NCBI GenBank assembly: GCA_963795935.1
Contig: CAWCJO010000002.1
Location: forward strand, 186,001-250,000
Direction of reading: 5' to 3'
Length of the DNA stretch: 64,000 nucleotides
Source of the DNA: JAICMB01 sp963795935
Lineage (GTDB): Bacteria > Acidobacteriota > Terriglobia > Bryobacterales > Bryobacteraceae
Shown: positions 22,142 through 30,772 of the stretch, in pieces
Position numbering within the stretch: position 1 is the stretch's first letter
Layout of the letters: every line of letters starts with the position of its first letter
Translations under genes and position numbers: made by a program
The notes under the pieces: generated by a model
What the model was told of the DNA's origin: nothing
Databases searched by the model: none
The model's input: the letters and a program-made list of their open reading frames with translations, nothing else

Positions 22142-22182
22142 TTTACTCGGAAGCGGCGGCGCGAGTCAGGCTTCCGAGTAAA
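22142..22182. repeat. 13-base perfect inverted repeat abutting the AlbA_2 start codon
   Basis: TTTACTCGGAAGC (22142-22154) and GCTTCCGAGTAAA (22170-22182) are perfect arms around a 15-base loop. The repeat lies immediately before the first ATG of the AlbA_2 gene in the gap to the divergent lipoprotein gene. It could be an operator bound by the gene's own product or an RNA hairpin masking the start. It has no T-tract, so terminator function is unlikely. Confidence 0.75.
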
Positions 22183-22304
22183 GCGCGTAGCCGGGCGCGT
22201 CCCGCGGTACTGCCCAGCCGGCGGGTGAAGGGCCGCCATCGTCCCCCGGCTCCCGCCGCCCATTTCGGATCGCCCCACCGCTGTCCGCGCTAAAATTCGG
22301 ATGC

Positions 22305-22742
22305 ATGCGGCATTGCGCTCTGTTGGCCCTTTTCGCGCTCGCGCTCGGCGGCTGCTCCTCTTCCCCATCGGCGAAGCCGGCGCCGGCGACGCGTTTCCAG
22401 CCGTCCGCGCGCGTCTCGCCCAGTTCCAATCCGGTAGCGAAGTACATCGAAATCACCGGATTTCGCATTACCGAAAAAGGCCCCGGCAAGCTGCTGGTCA
22501 GGTTCGCGGTGGTGAACCACTCCGACGCCGATATCGGCAATCTCGTCATGACCGTGAATCTCAGGGCCACTACATCGAAGCCCGGGGATGCGCCGCTCGC
22601 AAGTTTCAACGCGCGCGTGGAAGGCCTCGGTCCCGAAGATCTCAAGGAAGTATCGGCCGAGGTGCCGACCAAGCTGCGCGTCTATGAGTTGCCGGATTGG
22701 CAATTTATTCAGCCGGACTTCCAAATCGTCGAACCGAAATGA
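22305..22742 (+). CDS. Small lipoprotein of unknown function
   Basis: The 145-residue protein has a short charged start, a hydrophobic stretch and the lipobox LGGC (Cys near residue 17), so it should be lipidated and anchored in the envelope. After a Ser/Pro-rich linker, residues about 48-140 form a beta-rich domain (YIEITGFRITEKGPGKLLVR, then NHSDADIGNLVMTVNL) that resembles the FxLYD/DUF3426-type immunoglobulin-like fold. The ATGA overlap with the following peptidase gene indicates coupling. I do not recognise a named family. The lipoprotein call itself is firm. Confidence 0.8.
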   Translation: MRHCALLALFALALGGCSSSPSAKPAPATRFQPSARVSPSSNPVAKYIEITGFRITEKGPGKLLVRFAVVNHSDADIGNLVMTVNLRATTSKPGDAPLASFNARVEGLGPEDLKEVSAEVPTKLRVYELPDWQFIQPDFQIVEPK

Positions 22743-24418
22743 CGAAACCGCTCCGCGTTCTGCCGATTTGCCTTGCACTGATTCCCATGCTCGCTACAGC
22801 CGACCCCATTCCCGATCTCGCCGAGTTGAAACAGATGACTGCGCGGTTCGCGCCCACCGAACTCCGCGTCGACACGTCCGCCCTGTCGCCGGGCGACCGG
22901 AAAGCCCTCGCAAAGCTGATCGGCGCCGCCCGCATCATCGATGCCATTTTCATGGACCAGCTGTGGAGCGGCGATGCCGCGCTCTACAACAAGCTGAAGC
23001 GCGATGCCACTCCCCTTGGAAAGGCCAGGCTGCATTATTTCTGGATCAACAAAGGCCCCTGGTCCGACCTTGACGGCCATGCCGCCTTCCTGCCCGGCGT
23101 GCCCGAGCGTAAACCGCCCGGTGCCAACTTTTATCCCGAGGACATGACGCGCGAAGAGTTCGAAAGCTGGCTGCCAACGCTGTCGCAAGAAGATCGCGGG
23201 CGCGCCATCGGCTTCTTCACCGTCATTCGCCGCGACGCTAACCGCCGGCTCTCCATCGTTCCCTACAACGTCGAGTATCGCGCCGATCTCGCCCGCGCCG
23301 CGCGCGATCTCGAGGACGCCGCCGCGCTGACCGGCAACCCGACGTTGAAGGATTTCCTGGTGAAGCGGGCGGCCGCGTTCCTCTCCAACGATTATTTCGA
23401 CAGCGACCTCGCCTGGATGGACCTCGATGCCCCGCTCGACATCACCATCGGCCCGTATGAAACCTACAACGACGAGATGTTCGGATATAAAGCCGCTTTC
23501 GAGGCCTATGTCAACATTCGCGACGATCGGCAGACCGCCAACCTGCGCTTCTTCGCCGATCACTTGCAGGACATCGAGAACAATCTCCCGATCGATCCCA
23601 AGTATCGCAATCCGAAACTCGGCGGGCAGGCGCCCATCCGCGTGGTCAATGAGGTCTTCGCGGCCGGCGACGGCAATCATGGCGTTCAAACCGCCGCTTA
23701 CAACCTCCCCAACGATGAACGCGTGATCACGCAAAAGGGCAGCAAGAGGGTCATGTTGAAGAACGTCCAGGACGCTAAATTCCGCACCACGCTGCTGCCC
23801 ATTTCCAAGCGCGTATTGACGCCCGCCGGACAGGCGCAAGTGAGCTTCGACGCCTTCTTCACGCACATCCTGGCGCACGAGCTGAGCCATGGCATCGGAC
23901 CGCACCAGATCGAGGTGAACGGCCGCGCGACGTCGCCGCGCAAGGAAATGAAGGACCTCTATAGCGCCATCGAAGAGGCGAAGGCCGATGTGACGGGCCT
24001 GTTCATGCTGCAATTCCTGATCGATCGCGCACTGCTGCCGGACGCGACGTTCAACGAAACAGAGTTGTACACCACGTTTCTGGCCTCGGCGTTTCGCACG
24101 CTGCGCTTCGGAGTGAAGGAGGCGCACGGCAAAGGCATGGCCATGCAGGTGAACTATCTGATGGACAAAGGCGCGTTCCAGGCCAACCCGGACGGAACGT
24201 TCGCGGTCGATATGAGCAAAGTGAAGACGGCCGTTCGCGACCTCGACCACGACCTGCTCACGCTGGAGGCAACCGGGGACTATGCAGGAGCGAAACGCAT
24301 GCTCGACCAGCTCGGCGTCATCCGTCCCGTTTTACAGAAGGCATTGGACGGCCTCAGCGGCATTCCGGTCGATATCGAGCCGCTCTTCGTTACGGCGGAC
24401 GCCATGGCGGCGCCCTAG
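22739..24418 (+). CDS. Exported M49-like (dipeptidyl-peptidase III family) zinc peptidase
   Basis: This has 559 residues from the ATG at 22739, which overlaps the lipoprotein stop as ATGA and begins a clean signal peptide (MTKPLRVLPICLALIPMLAT). The zinc site is HELSH (residues 380-384) with the second motif EEAKAD (412-417). M49 enzymes use HExxGH plus EExRAE/D, so this member has the shorter HExxH spacing found in bacterial relatives. The preceding ITQKGSKRVMLKNVQDAKF region and the helical C-terminus also fit that family. The likely role is removal of dipeptides from peptides in the periplasm. Related bacterial proteins are sometimes mislabelled as NUDIX hydrolases. Activity is not proven for this subgroup. 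Confidence 0.8.
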   Translation: MTKPLRVLPICLALIPMLATADPIPDLAELKQMTARFAPTELRVDTSALSPGDRKALAKLIGAARIIDAIFMDQLWSGDAALYNKLKRDATPLGKARLHYFWINKGPWSDLDGHAAFLPGVPERKPPGANFYPEDMTREEFESWLPTLSQEDRGRAIGFFTVIRRDANRRLSIVPYNVEYRADLARAARDLEDAAALTGNPTLKDFLVKRAAAFLSNDYFDSDLAWMDLDAPLDITIGPYETYNDEMFGYKAAFEAYVNIRDDRQTANLRFFADHLQDIENNLPIDPKYRNPKLGGQAPIRVVNEVFAAGDGNHGVQTAAYNLPNDERVITQKGSKRVMLKNVQDAKFRTTLLPISKRVLTPAGQAQVSFDAFFTHILAHELSHGIGPHQIEVNGRATSPRKEMKDLYSAIEEAKADVTGLFMLQFLIDRALLPDATFNETELYTTFLASAFRTLRFGVKEAHGKGMAMQVNYLMDKGAFQANPDGTFAVDMSKVKTAVRDLDHDLLTLEATGDYAGAKRMLDQLGVIRPVLQKALDGLSGIPVDIEPLFVTADAMAAP

Positions 24419-24421
24419 CAG

Positions 24422-25138
24422 CTACTTCTTGTGAAAGACTTTCTGCCGAATGTCCGGCCAGAATTCCGGCAGTAAATTGCCCAGCGCGGCGGAAATCAAA
24501 CTCGTTTCCACCCGCGCGCCAAACTCCGGCGCATTCACGCTGCGGCTGGGATAATAGGCGTTCGACAATGCAATTCCCATGCTCATGCCGACGATACCCG
24601 AGTAGTTGAACGTATTGCCGCCGGAATCCTTACGCGTAATGACGATGCGGCTCATGGCGTAGGCCACGCGATTCCAGAAGCGGTATTCCGGACCGCGGCG
24701 GAAATAGCGCGGGTCTTCATGTAACACGCTGGCCAGCAAAAAATCGCCGAAAAAGTTCTGCGTGGCGATGTCGGCGTAGGCGGCGCCGAAGCGGTCGGCG
24801 TAGGCGCCCCCGCCGGTTCCATACTGCGGATCGTCCTTGTCCGCCTGCGAAAGCCCGGCACCCAGCGCCGCTCCCGCAAACGTTGCCGGGTCCACCGTCT
24901 CGCGCACGAAGAGCTTGAATTTCTGCTTGACGCTCAGTGGACGGTAGGGCGCATTCGGATCGTCAACGGTCTGAAAATTGGGCAGAACGCCCAGAATTCG
25001 ATTATTATTGAACTCCGGCTGCGCGGGCGCAGTCGCGGTCTGGCTCGCCGGCGCCGTCGATTGCCCATACAGCGCGCCCGCCAACAACATGGCCGGCAGC
25101 GGCAAGTAGGCCGCTTTTCGCCTGCTCGGGAACAGCAT
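24422..25138 (-). CDS. Secreted protein of unknown function, Acidobacteriota type
   Basis: This has 238 residues from the ATG at 25138, chosen because it begins a signal peptide (MLFPSRRKAAYLPLPAMLLA, then GALYGQ). A frame extends further upstream but has no signal and atypical composition. The mature part has FNNNRILGVLPNF, then VDPATFAGAALGAGLSQADK, a HEDPRYFRRG motif, and a glycine/alanine-rich C-terminus that may lie in or on the outer membrane. I cannot place it in a named family. It converges on the M49 gene with three bases between stop codons and is divergent from the 25216 gene. Confidence 0.7.
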   Translation of the reverse strand: MLFPSRRKAAYLPLPAMLLAGALYGQSTAPASQTATAPAQPEFNNNRILGVLPNFQTVDDPNAPYRPLSVKQKFKLFVRETVDPATFAGAALGAGLSQADKDDPQYGTGGGAYADRFGAAYADIATQNFFGDFLLASVLHEDPRYFRRGPEYRFWNRVAYAMSRIVITRKDSGGNTFNYSGIVGMSMGIALSNAYYPSRSVNAPEFGARVETSLISAALGNLLPEFWPDIRQKVFHKK

Positions 25139-25215
25139 TTGTATCGTATTAATGACGGCAGCCCACCCGTCCCGCGTTACCCTCCTAAGGTCCTGTCCAC
25201 TACAATAAAGGTTCA

Positions 25216-25764
25216 ATGCGGCGTTTCCTTTCGAAGGCGGCTCCACGCTTCGAGCGCGTTCTGCTGGTCGAAAGCGGGTCGCGCGAGCTGTTCGAGCAAC
25301 TGCTGCCCACGCTCTATGGCTCCCATCCGGACATGCGAGCCGACCTGGTGACCTGCTACGCCGGGCTGCCTCAGGCTTTTCTTCCGGACCGCGGCCGTTC
25401 GTACAGCATCCACGATTACCGCGATGCCGAAGGACGCAAGCGATTATGCGCGGAGCTGGCGGCAAACGCATATAACGTCATCGCGATCCTCTGCTCGGCC
25501 GAGCCCATCATGACCAAATGGAAATGGATGCTGGCCGCGCGCGTGCCCGCCAAGCTTCTCATCGTGAATGAGAACGGCGACTATTTCTGGTTCGACCGCG
25601 GGCATCTCGGAATCGCCTGCCATTTCGTCCTCTTTCGGGCGGGCCTTTCCGGCGGCGACGCGGTGAAAACGCTGGGCCGCGTTGCCGTCTTTCCTTTTGC
25701 TCTGGCGTATCTGGTTTTGTTCGCCGCCGCGGTCCATGCACGGAGGATACTGAGAACGTTATGA
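25216..25764 (+). CDS. Unknown protein with C-terminal membrane segment, first gene of the qor-accC run
   Basis: The 182-residue protein has an alpha/beta N-terminal region (FERVLLVESGSRELFEQLLP, then ADLVTCYAGLPQAF) that suggests a Rossmann-like nucleotide or sugar-binding fold. An aromatic stretch NENGDYFWFDRGH follows near residue 120, then one membrane segment near residues 152-175. AAGG precedes the ATG at good distance, and TACAAT at 25201-25206 may be a -10 box. Its stop overlaps the quinone reductase start (ATGA). I do not recognise a family. The strong linkage to lipid-precursor genes might hint at a role in envelope synthesis, but that is only context. Confidence 0.7.
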   Translation: MRRFLSKAAPRFERVLLVESGSRELFEQLLPTLYGSHPDMRADLVTCYAGLPQAFLPDRGRSYSIHDYRDAEGRKRLCAELAANAYNVIAILCSAEPIMTKWKWMLAARVPAKLLIVNENGDYFWFDRGHLGIACHFVLFRAGLSGGDAVKTLGRVAVFPFALAYLVLFAAAVHARRILRTL

Positions 25765-26711
25765 AAGCCGTATACGTCGAGCGAACCGGCGGTCCCGAGG
25801 CGCTGCAATACGCGGAAATCCCGCAACCGCGGCCGGGTCCCGGTCAGGCGCTGGTGAAAATCGCGGCCAGCGGAGTCAATTTCATCGACATCTATTTCCG
25901 CCAAGGCCTGTATAAGGCCGACCCTCCCATCGTGCTCGGCAGCGAGGGCGCGGGCACGGTGGAATCGGTGGGGCCGGACGTCGCCGAAGTTCAACCCGGC
26001 GATCGCGTGGCCTACGCGATGGAGCGCGGCTCCTACGCCGAATACGCCGCCGTGCCCGCTTGGCGGCTCGTGAAAATTCCCGCCGCGCTCGATTTCACAA
26101 CTGCGGCGGCCGCCATGCTTCAGGGCATGACGGCGCATTACCTGACGCACTCGACCTATCCGCTGAAAGCCGGCGACCGCTGCCTGGTTCACGCGGCGGC
26201 CGGCGGCGTCGGCCTTTTGTTGGTTCAGATGGCCAAGATGCTCGGCGCGCATGTCATCGGCACGGCTGGAACCGAGGACAAGGCGCGGCTGGCGCGCGAT
26301 GCGGGCGCCGATGAAACGATCGTCTATACGAAGGAAAACTTCGTTGACAAAGCCAAGGGCATGCACGTCGTCTACGACGGCGTGGGCAAAGCCACGTTCC
26401 TGCCCAGCCTCGATTGCCTGCGTCCGCGCGGCATGATGGTCTCGTTCGGAAACGCCAGCGGGGCCGTGCCCGAAATCGCGCCGCTGATTTTGAGCCAGAA
26501 AGGCTCGCTCTACCTGACCCGCCCCTCGCTCGTCAATTATGCGGCGGAACGCGCGGAGCTGCAATGGCGCGCCGGCGACGTGCTGAACTGGATTGCCGCG
26601 GGCAAATTGAAAATTCACGTTTTCAAGACATACAAACTGTCGGAAGCGGCGCGCGCGCAGACGGATCTGGAGAGCAGGAAGACGACCGGGAAACTGGTGC
26701 TGGTTCCGTGA
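25761..26711 (+). CDS. qor: NADPH:quinone oxidoreductase, zinc-independent MDR family
   Basis: The 316-residue protein closely follows E. coli QorA: GVNFIDIYFRQGLY near residue 38, the VLGSEGAGTVESVGPDV block, the nucleotide loop HAAAGGVGLLLVQMAKMLGA near 138-157, and SFGNASGAVPEI and RPSLVNY late in the chain. It lacks the structural zinc Cys cluster, as expected for quinone reductases. It should reduce quinones or reactive enones with NADPH in the cytoplasm. It overlaps both neighbours by four bases, so it is translated as part of the 25216-29629 operon. The gene name follows the family; in vivo substrate is open. Confidence 0.9.
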   Translation: MKAVYVERTGGPEALQYAEIPQPRPGPGQALVKIAASGVNFIDIYFRQGLYKADPPIVLGSEGAGTVESVGPDVAEVQPGDRVAYAMERGSYAEYAAVPAWRLVKIPAALDFTTAAAAMLQGMTAHYLTHSTYPLKAGDRCLVHAAAGGVGLLLVQMAKMLGAHVIGTAGTEDKARLARDAGADETIVYTKENFVDKAKGMHVVYDGVGKATFLPSLDCLRPRGMMVSFGNASGAVPEIAPLILSQKGSLYLTRPSLVNYAAERAELQWRAGDVLNWIAAGKLKIHVFKTYKLSEAARAQTDLESRKTTGKLVLVP

Positions 26712-27766
26712 GCAAGGCCGCGGACCTGCTAGACCCTCAACTCAAAATCGACGCGCTTCTCGTATCCTGGCTGCCCAATGTGCGTTATTTAACGGGCTTC
26801 ACGGGCAGCAACGGCATGGTCCTGATCACGCCCGATGCGACGACATTGTTCACCGACCCGCGCTATGGCATACAGGCTTCCGAAGAGAGCAGCGCCCGCG
26901 TGGTGGTTGCGAAAGGACCGCTGCTGCGCGCCGTTTCCCAGGCGCTCCGGCGCAAGGGCCTCAAACGGATCGGATTCGAAAAGTCTTATCTGTCGTTTGA
27001 AAGCTGGCTGGCGCTGAAAGATTCGCTTCCCCTCGGAGCGGGTTTGAAACCCACCGCAAAAATAATAGAAAAAAGGCGCATGATCAAGTCGGGCGAGGAG
27101 ATTGCGCTGATTCGCGCCTCGGTTCGCACGAATTCCGATGCGTTCGAAAGCACGGTGAAAAAGATCCGGCCGGGCATGACGGAGCTGGATCTCGCGGCCG
27201 AGCTCGATTACCAGATGCGCCGCCGCGGCGCCGAGCAGCCCGCCTTTGAAACCATCGTGGCGGCCGGCGCGCGCACGGCCCTGCCCCATGCGCGGCCCAC
27301 CAAACAGGCCTTTCGGGATCGTGAATTAGTATTGATAGATATGGGAGCGGCCCAGAACGGCTACGCCAGCGATATGACGCGCATCGTGTTCCTGGGCGAA
27401 CCCGAACCGAAGATCCGCAAGATCTATCAGGCGGTGCTGGAAGCGCAGTTGGCGGCCATCGCGGCAGTGCGCCACGGCGTAACGGCCGGAAGCGTGGATC
27501 GGGCGGCGCGTCGAAGTCTCGCGGCGAACGGTCTTGAAAAGGAGTTCGTACACTCCACCGGACATGGCCTGGGTCTTGAAATTCACGAGGCCCCGCGCCT
27601 CGGCAGGAAGGAAAAAACGCCGCTCGCGGCCGGCATGGCCATCACCATCGAGCCCGGCGTCTATGTGAAAGGACTCGGCGGGGTGCGCATCGAAGATACG
27701 GTGCTGGTAACGGAAAATGGGTGTGAAGTGTTGACGCCCACACCCAAGGAGCTGATGATTCGCTAG
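26708..27766 (+). CDS. M24 family metallopeptidase, Xaa-Pro dipeptidase/aminopeptidase type
   Basis: This has 352 residues from the GTG at 26708, which overlaps the qor stop (GTGA). A longer in-frame opening exists inside qor but is not needed. An N-terminal creatinase-like domain (LPNVRYLTGFTGSNGMVLIT) precedes the pita-bread catalytic domain with the metal-binding pattern of M24B: VLIDMGAAQNGYASDMTR (two Asp), STGHGLGLEIHEAP (His), ITIEPGVY (Glu) and GVRIEDT (Glu). It should cleave the bond before proline in short peptides. A YqhT-like peptidase directly before accB-accC is a conserved arrangement in many bacteria, here without efp between. Confidence 0.93.
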   Translation: MSKAADLLDPQLKIDALLVSWLPNVRYLTGFTGSNGMVLITPDATTLFTDPRYGIQASEESSARVVVAKGPLLRAVSQALRRKGLKRIGFEKSYLSFESWLALKDSLPLGAGLKPTAKIIEKRRMIKSGEEIALIRASVRTNSDAFESTVKKIRPGMTELDLAAELDYQMRRRGAEQPAFETIVAAGARTALPHARPTKQAFRDRELVLIDMGAAQNGYASDMTRIVFLGEPEPKIRKIYQAVLEAQLAAIAAVRHGVTAGSVDRAARRSLAANGLEKEFVHSTGHGLGLEIHEAPRLGRKEKTPLAAGMAITIEPGVYVKGLGGVRIEDTVLVTENGCEVLTPTPKELMIR

Positions 27767-28252
27767 ATGTCGAACGAGATATCGAACGAGGATATAAAGG
27801 ACTTCGTGCGGCTGGCAGTAGAGAGCGGCGTCGCCGAGATCGAAGTCCAGCGCGGCGACAATCGAGTCAGAATACGGCGCACGCCGGACGCGCACGCGCC
27901 GGTGCTGCACCTGCAACCAGCGGTAGTGCCGGCCGCGGAGGTCCAAATCGCTGCCGCGCCACAGCAGCAGGCAACAGGAGTTTCACCAATGCCCGCAGCG
28001 CCTCCCTCCAACGATTACATCGTCAAATCCCCGATCGTCGGCACCTACTACGATCAGGCCAACCCCTCGGCGCCGCCCTTTGTCCGCGTGGGCGACGCCG
28101 TCGAACCCGGACAGGTGTTATGCATTATTGAATCCATGAAGCTGATGAACGAGATCGAATCCGAAGTAGCCGGCGTCGTTGTCAACAAGTTGATGGAGAG
28201 CGGCCGCCCCGTCGAATACGGCGAGGCGCTGTTCACCATCCGCCCGCGTTGA
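27767..28252 (+). CDS. accB: Biotin carboxyl carrier protein of acetyl-CoA carboxylase
   Basis: The 161-residue protein has the standard layout: an N-terminal helical part (residues 1-40), an Ala/Pro-rich linker, and a biotinyl domain from about 83. The biotin-accepting Lys is K125 in IESMKLMNEI. The thumb region SPIVGTYYDQANPSAPPFV is typical of bacterial AccB. It starts directly after the M24 peptidase stop and is followed 16 bases later by accC. It carries the carboxyl group between biotin carboxylase and carboxyltransferase in malonyl-CoA synthesis, the first step of fatty acid synthesis. Confidence 0.97.
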   Translation: MSNEISNEDIKDFVRLAVESGVAEIEVQRGDNRVRIRRTPDAHAPVLHLQPAVVPAAEVQIAAAPQQQATGVSPMPAAPPSNDYIVKSPIVGTYYDQANPSAPPFVRVGDAVEPGQVLCIIESMKLMNEIESEVAGVVVNKLMESGRPVEYGEALFTIRPR

Positions 28253-28268
28253 AGGCGCCGCCGCCGAT

Positions 28269-29629
28269 ATGTTCCGCAAAATTCTGATCGCAAACCGCGG
28301 CGAAATCGCGATACGCGTCATCTGCGCCTGCAAGGACCTGGGCATTCGCACCGTCGCCGTCTATTCCGAAGCCGACCGCCACGGGCTGCACGTGCGTTTC
28401 GCCGATGAAGCCATCTGCATCGGCCCGGCGAAGAGCTCGCGCAGCTATCTCGACATTCCAGCCGTCATCAGCGCCGCCGAAATTACCAATGTCGACGCCG
28501 TGCATCCCGGCTACGGCTTTCTGAGCGAAAACGCCGATTTCGCGGAAGTGTGCGAAACATCGGGCCTCACCTTTATCGGTCCCAAGCCGGACGTAATCCG
28601 CGCCATGGGGCTGAAGCAGCACGCCCGCCGCGCCATGAGCGAATGCGGCATTCCGATCCTGCCCGGCTCGAAGGGCGTTTTGCGCACCGGCGAGGAGGCT
28701 GTCGCCGAAGCCGCCGCCGCCGGCTATCCGGTGATGCTGAAGGCCTCGGCGGGCGGGGGCGGCCGCGGCATGCGCGTGGTCCGCAACGACGCGGAGCTTC
28801 CCAACCTCTTCGCCCAAGCGCAGCAGGAGGCGCAGGCCGCCTTCTCGAATCCCGATCTGTACGTCGAGAAGCTGATCGAAGCGCCGCGCCACATCGAGTT
28901 CCAGGTGCTCGGGGACCAGCACGGGCACATCGAGATTTTGGGCGAGCGCGAGTGCTCCATTCAGCGGCGCCATCAAAAGCTGCTCGAGGAGGCGCCCTCG
29001 CCCGTCGTCACGCCGGAGCTGCGGGAACGCATCTCCAACGGCCTGCGCGAGGCCATGCGGCACGCCGGCTATACCAACGCCGGCACCGTCGAGTTCCTGA
29101 TGGACGAGGAGGGCAAGCTCTATTTCATCGAGGTGAACGCGCGCGTGCAGGTGGAGCATCCCGTGACGGAGTGCGTCACCGGCGTCGATATTGTCAAAAG
29201 CCAGATCCTGATCGCCGCCGGATACCGCCTCGACGAGATCCTGAGCGCGCCCCTCGCCGTGCGCGGCCATGCCATCGAATGCCGCATCAACGCCGAGAAT
29301 CCCGACGACGTTCGCGCCCTCGCCGGGCCGCATTACCGGGTTGAAACTTGCCCGGCGGCATCGGCGTGCGCGTGGACACCGCCGCCTACACCGATGGCGT
29401 GATCCCGCCCTATTACGACTCCCTCCTCGCGAAACTGATTGCTTACGGAGCCGACCGCGCCGAAGCCATCGTGCGAATGCGGCGCGCGCTGGAGATGTTT
29501 GTCGTCGAGGGGATCTATACGACGATCCCGCTGCACCAGCGCATTCTGATGAACGAGGATTTCATCGCCGGGCGGCTCGATACCAATTTCCTGACGCGCA
29601 TGAATGGAGCCAAGAGCAGCTCGGCGTAA
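28269..29629 (+). pseudogene. accC: Biotin carboxylase of acetyl-CoA carboxylase, reads with two frameshifts
   Basis: From the ATG at 28269 the frame gives a normal AccC: MFRKILIANRGEIAIRVICA, the ATP-grasp loop KASAGGGGRGMRVV, and EVNARVQVEHPVTE. After ENPDD, near 29310, the family's FAPSPGRITGLKL lies in the +1 frame. Near 29350 the sequence moves again to PGGIGVRVDTAAY and runs to the normal C-terminus at 29629. Restored length is about 453 residues, the usual size. AccC is normally essential and single-copy, and the rest is perfectly conserved, so two local sequence errors are more likely than real loss. If real, a second copy must exist. Confidence 0.9.
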
Positions 29630-29758
29630 AACGGGACCACCTTACCAGGAAGAGCGCCCCTCCGGCGGCACCGCCCTTATCGATTGGCGATGTGGGCGGC
29701 GCCGGAAAGCCTGCTTCCCGCGTCTTGGCGCGGCCGGGATCGATGGCGAGGACTTAGT

Positions 29759-30511
29759 TCATGAGCGCGTGTGCTTGGCCGACAACTCCAGGATGATGTT
29801 GTACCGGTCGCCGCGCATGACGCTCTGCACGAATTCGAACGGCTTGCCGCCGGCCAGGCGCGTGACGCGCTCCACCCAGAAAACGGGCGAGCCGGGAGCG
29901 ATGCCCAGCAGATGGGCCGCCGCTGCTTCCGCGGCTACGGCGCGATAGGTTTCGCGCGCACTCGCCGGTTCCAGGCCGTACTGCGCCCGCAGCACCTCAT
30001 AGAGCGAGACGCCTTCAAGGTTTTTCCCGGCCAGTTCGGGCGCCAGCGCCACCGGCAGGTGGGCCGTTTGGATTCCCATCGGCTCGCCGTCAGCCAGGCG
30101 TAGGCGCTTCAGGATAAACACCGGCTCGCTGGCCCGAAGTTCCAGCGCCTCCGTCACGCGCGGGCTGGCGGGGGTCACGGTCCGCTCGATCACGCGGGAC
30201 GCGGCGGTCAGTCCATGGCGGCGCATCTCCTCGCTGAAGCTCGTCAGATCGCGCGGCCCCTGGTCGAGCTTGGGTTTCGACACGAATGTGCCCCGGCCCT
30301 GTTCGCGGCGCACATAACCCAGATCCGCCAGTTTCTGTAATGCCTGCCGTACGGTGATCTTGCTGACGCCAAACCGCAGCGCAAGCTGGCTCTCGTTAGG
30401 AAGCTGCTGGCCGGATTGCCATTGGCCGTTATCGATCGCTTCGGCCAGGACGCAGCGAATCTGATGATACAGGGCAATCGGAAGATCCTTGTTGAGCGGA
30501 GCTGTTGACAT
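29759..30511 (-). CDS. GntR-family regulator, HutC subfamily (UTRA effector domain)
   Basis: This has 250 residues from the ATG at 30511. The winged helix spans residues about 8-75 (LYHQIRCVLAEAIDNGQW, then QQLPNESQLALRFGVSKITV and RREQGRGTFV). The UTRA ligand domain spans about 90-240 (RLRLADGEPMGIQTAHLPV, then VFWVERVTRLAGGKPFEFVQ). HutC-type regulators respond to sugars or amino-acid metabolites. The gene is divergent from the GH42-like glycosidase, with a palindrome in the gap, so that gene is the likely target. No Shine-Dalgarno is seen, and a CATAAT box lies close to the ATG. Confidence 0.92.
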   Translation of the reverse strand: MSTAPLNKDLPIALYHQIRCVLAEAIDNGQWQSGQQLPNESQLALRFGVSKITVRQALQKLADLGYVRREQGRGTFVSKPKLDQGPRDLTSFSEEMRRHGLTAASRVIERTVTPASPRVTEALELRASEPVFILKRLRLADGEPMGIQTAHLPVALAPELAGKNLEGVSLYEVLRAQYGLEPASARETYRAVAAEAAAAHLLGIAPGSPVFWVERVTRLAGGKPFEFVQSVMRGDRYNIILELSAKHTRS

Positions 30512-30517
30512 CAATAT

Positions 30518-30533
30518 ATTATGAGTACATAAT
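30518..30533. promoter_or_regulatory. Palindrome, probable GntR operator
   Basis: ATTATG and CATAAT are perfect 6-base arms around AGTA, seven bases upstream of the regulator's ATG in the divergent gap with the glycosidase. An AT-rich palindrome of this size next to a HutC-type regulator is what an autoregulatory operator should look like. It overlaps the likely -10 region of the regulator gene. Confidence 0.55.
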
Positions 30534-30546
30534 CATCTGATGAATC

Positions 30547-30597
30547 GCAACCGGTGTGGGCCTTTGACGGCCCGAAGAAAGGGCCGGCGCCGGTTGC
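30547..30597. repeat. Nested inverted repeat in the GntR/glycosidase gap
   Basis: GCAACCGG (30547-30554) and CCGGTTGC (30590-30597) are perfect outer arms. Inside, GGGCC and GGCCC/GGGCC blocks allow a second hairpin. On the plus strand this could form in the glycosidase leader. Terminator or attenuator function is possible, but there is no T-tract. Confidence 0.5.
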
Positions 30598-30759
30598 AAA
30601 TCGCAGCGGATCGCAGTTTTTGCCACCAAGCGGACAACGATATCGCATAGGACAAGAGGCCACTCGGGAAGGAAGGGTTGCGCTGGGTACCCGGCAACCG
30701 CTGCAGGGCCAAAACGGCCGCGGCGGACGTCCTATCCCGGGATAAGGGTTGTAGCTTGA

Positions 30760-30765
30760 GGGAGG
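30760..30765 (+). promoter_or_regulatory. Shine-Dalgarno that points to an AUA start codon
   Basis: GGGAGG lies seven bases before ATA at 30773. In that frame an in-frame TAG lies at 30752-30754, and no ATG, GTG or TTG occurs between the stop and 30869. The site is well placed only for the ATA. Confidence 0.55.
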
Positions 30766-30772
30766 TAAGAGT

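Noticed and set aside
22709..24250. Long antisense frame of 513 codons opposite the M49-like peptidase
   Set aside because: It mirrors the codon pattern of the peptidase gene, has no motif or ribosome site, and the plus-strand protein has a signal peptide and a zinc site.
25139..25471. 111-residue upstream extension of the secreted 24422 protein
   Set aside because: It overlaps the divergent gene at 25216 and lacks protein-like composition, while the ATG at 25138 starts a signal peptide.
26414..26707. Extension of the M24 peptidase into qor
   Set aside because: The overlapping part reads as out-of-frame qor; the GTG at 26708 gives the normal family N-terminus.
28233..29333. Antisense frame of 366 codons opposite accC
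   Set aside because: Shadow of a highly biased GC-rich gene; AccC motifs on the plus strand are unmistakable.
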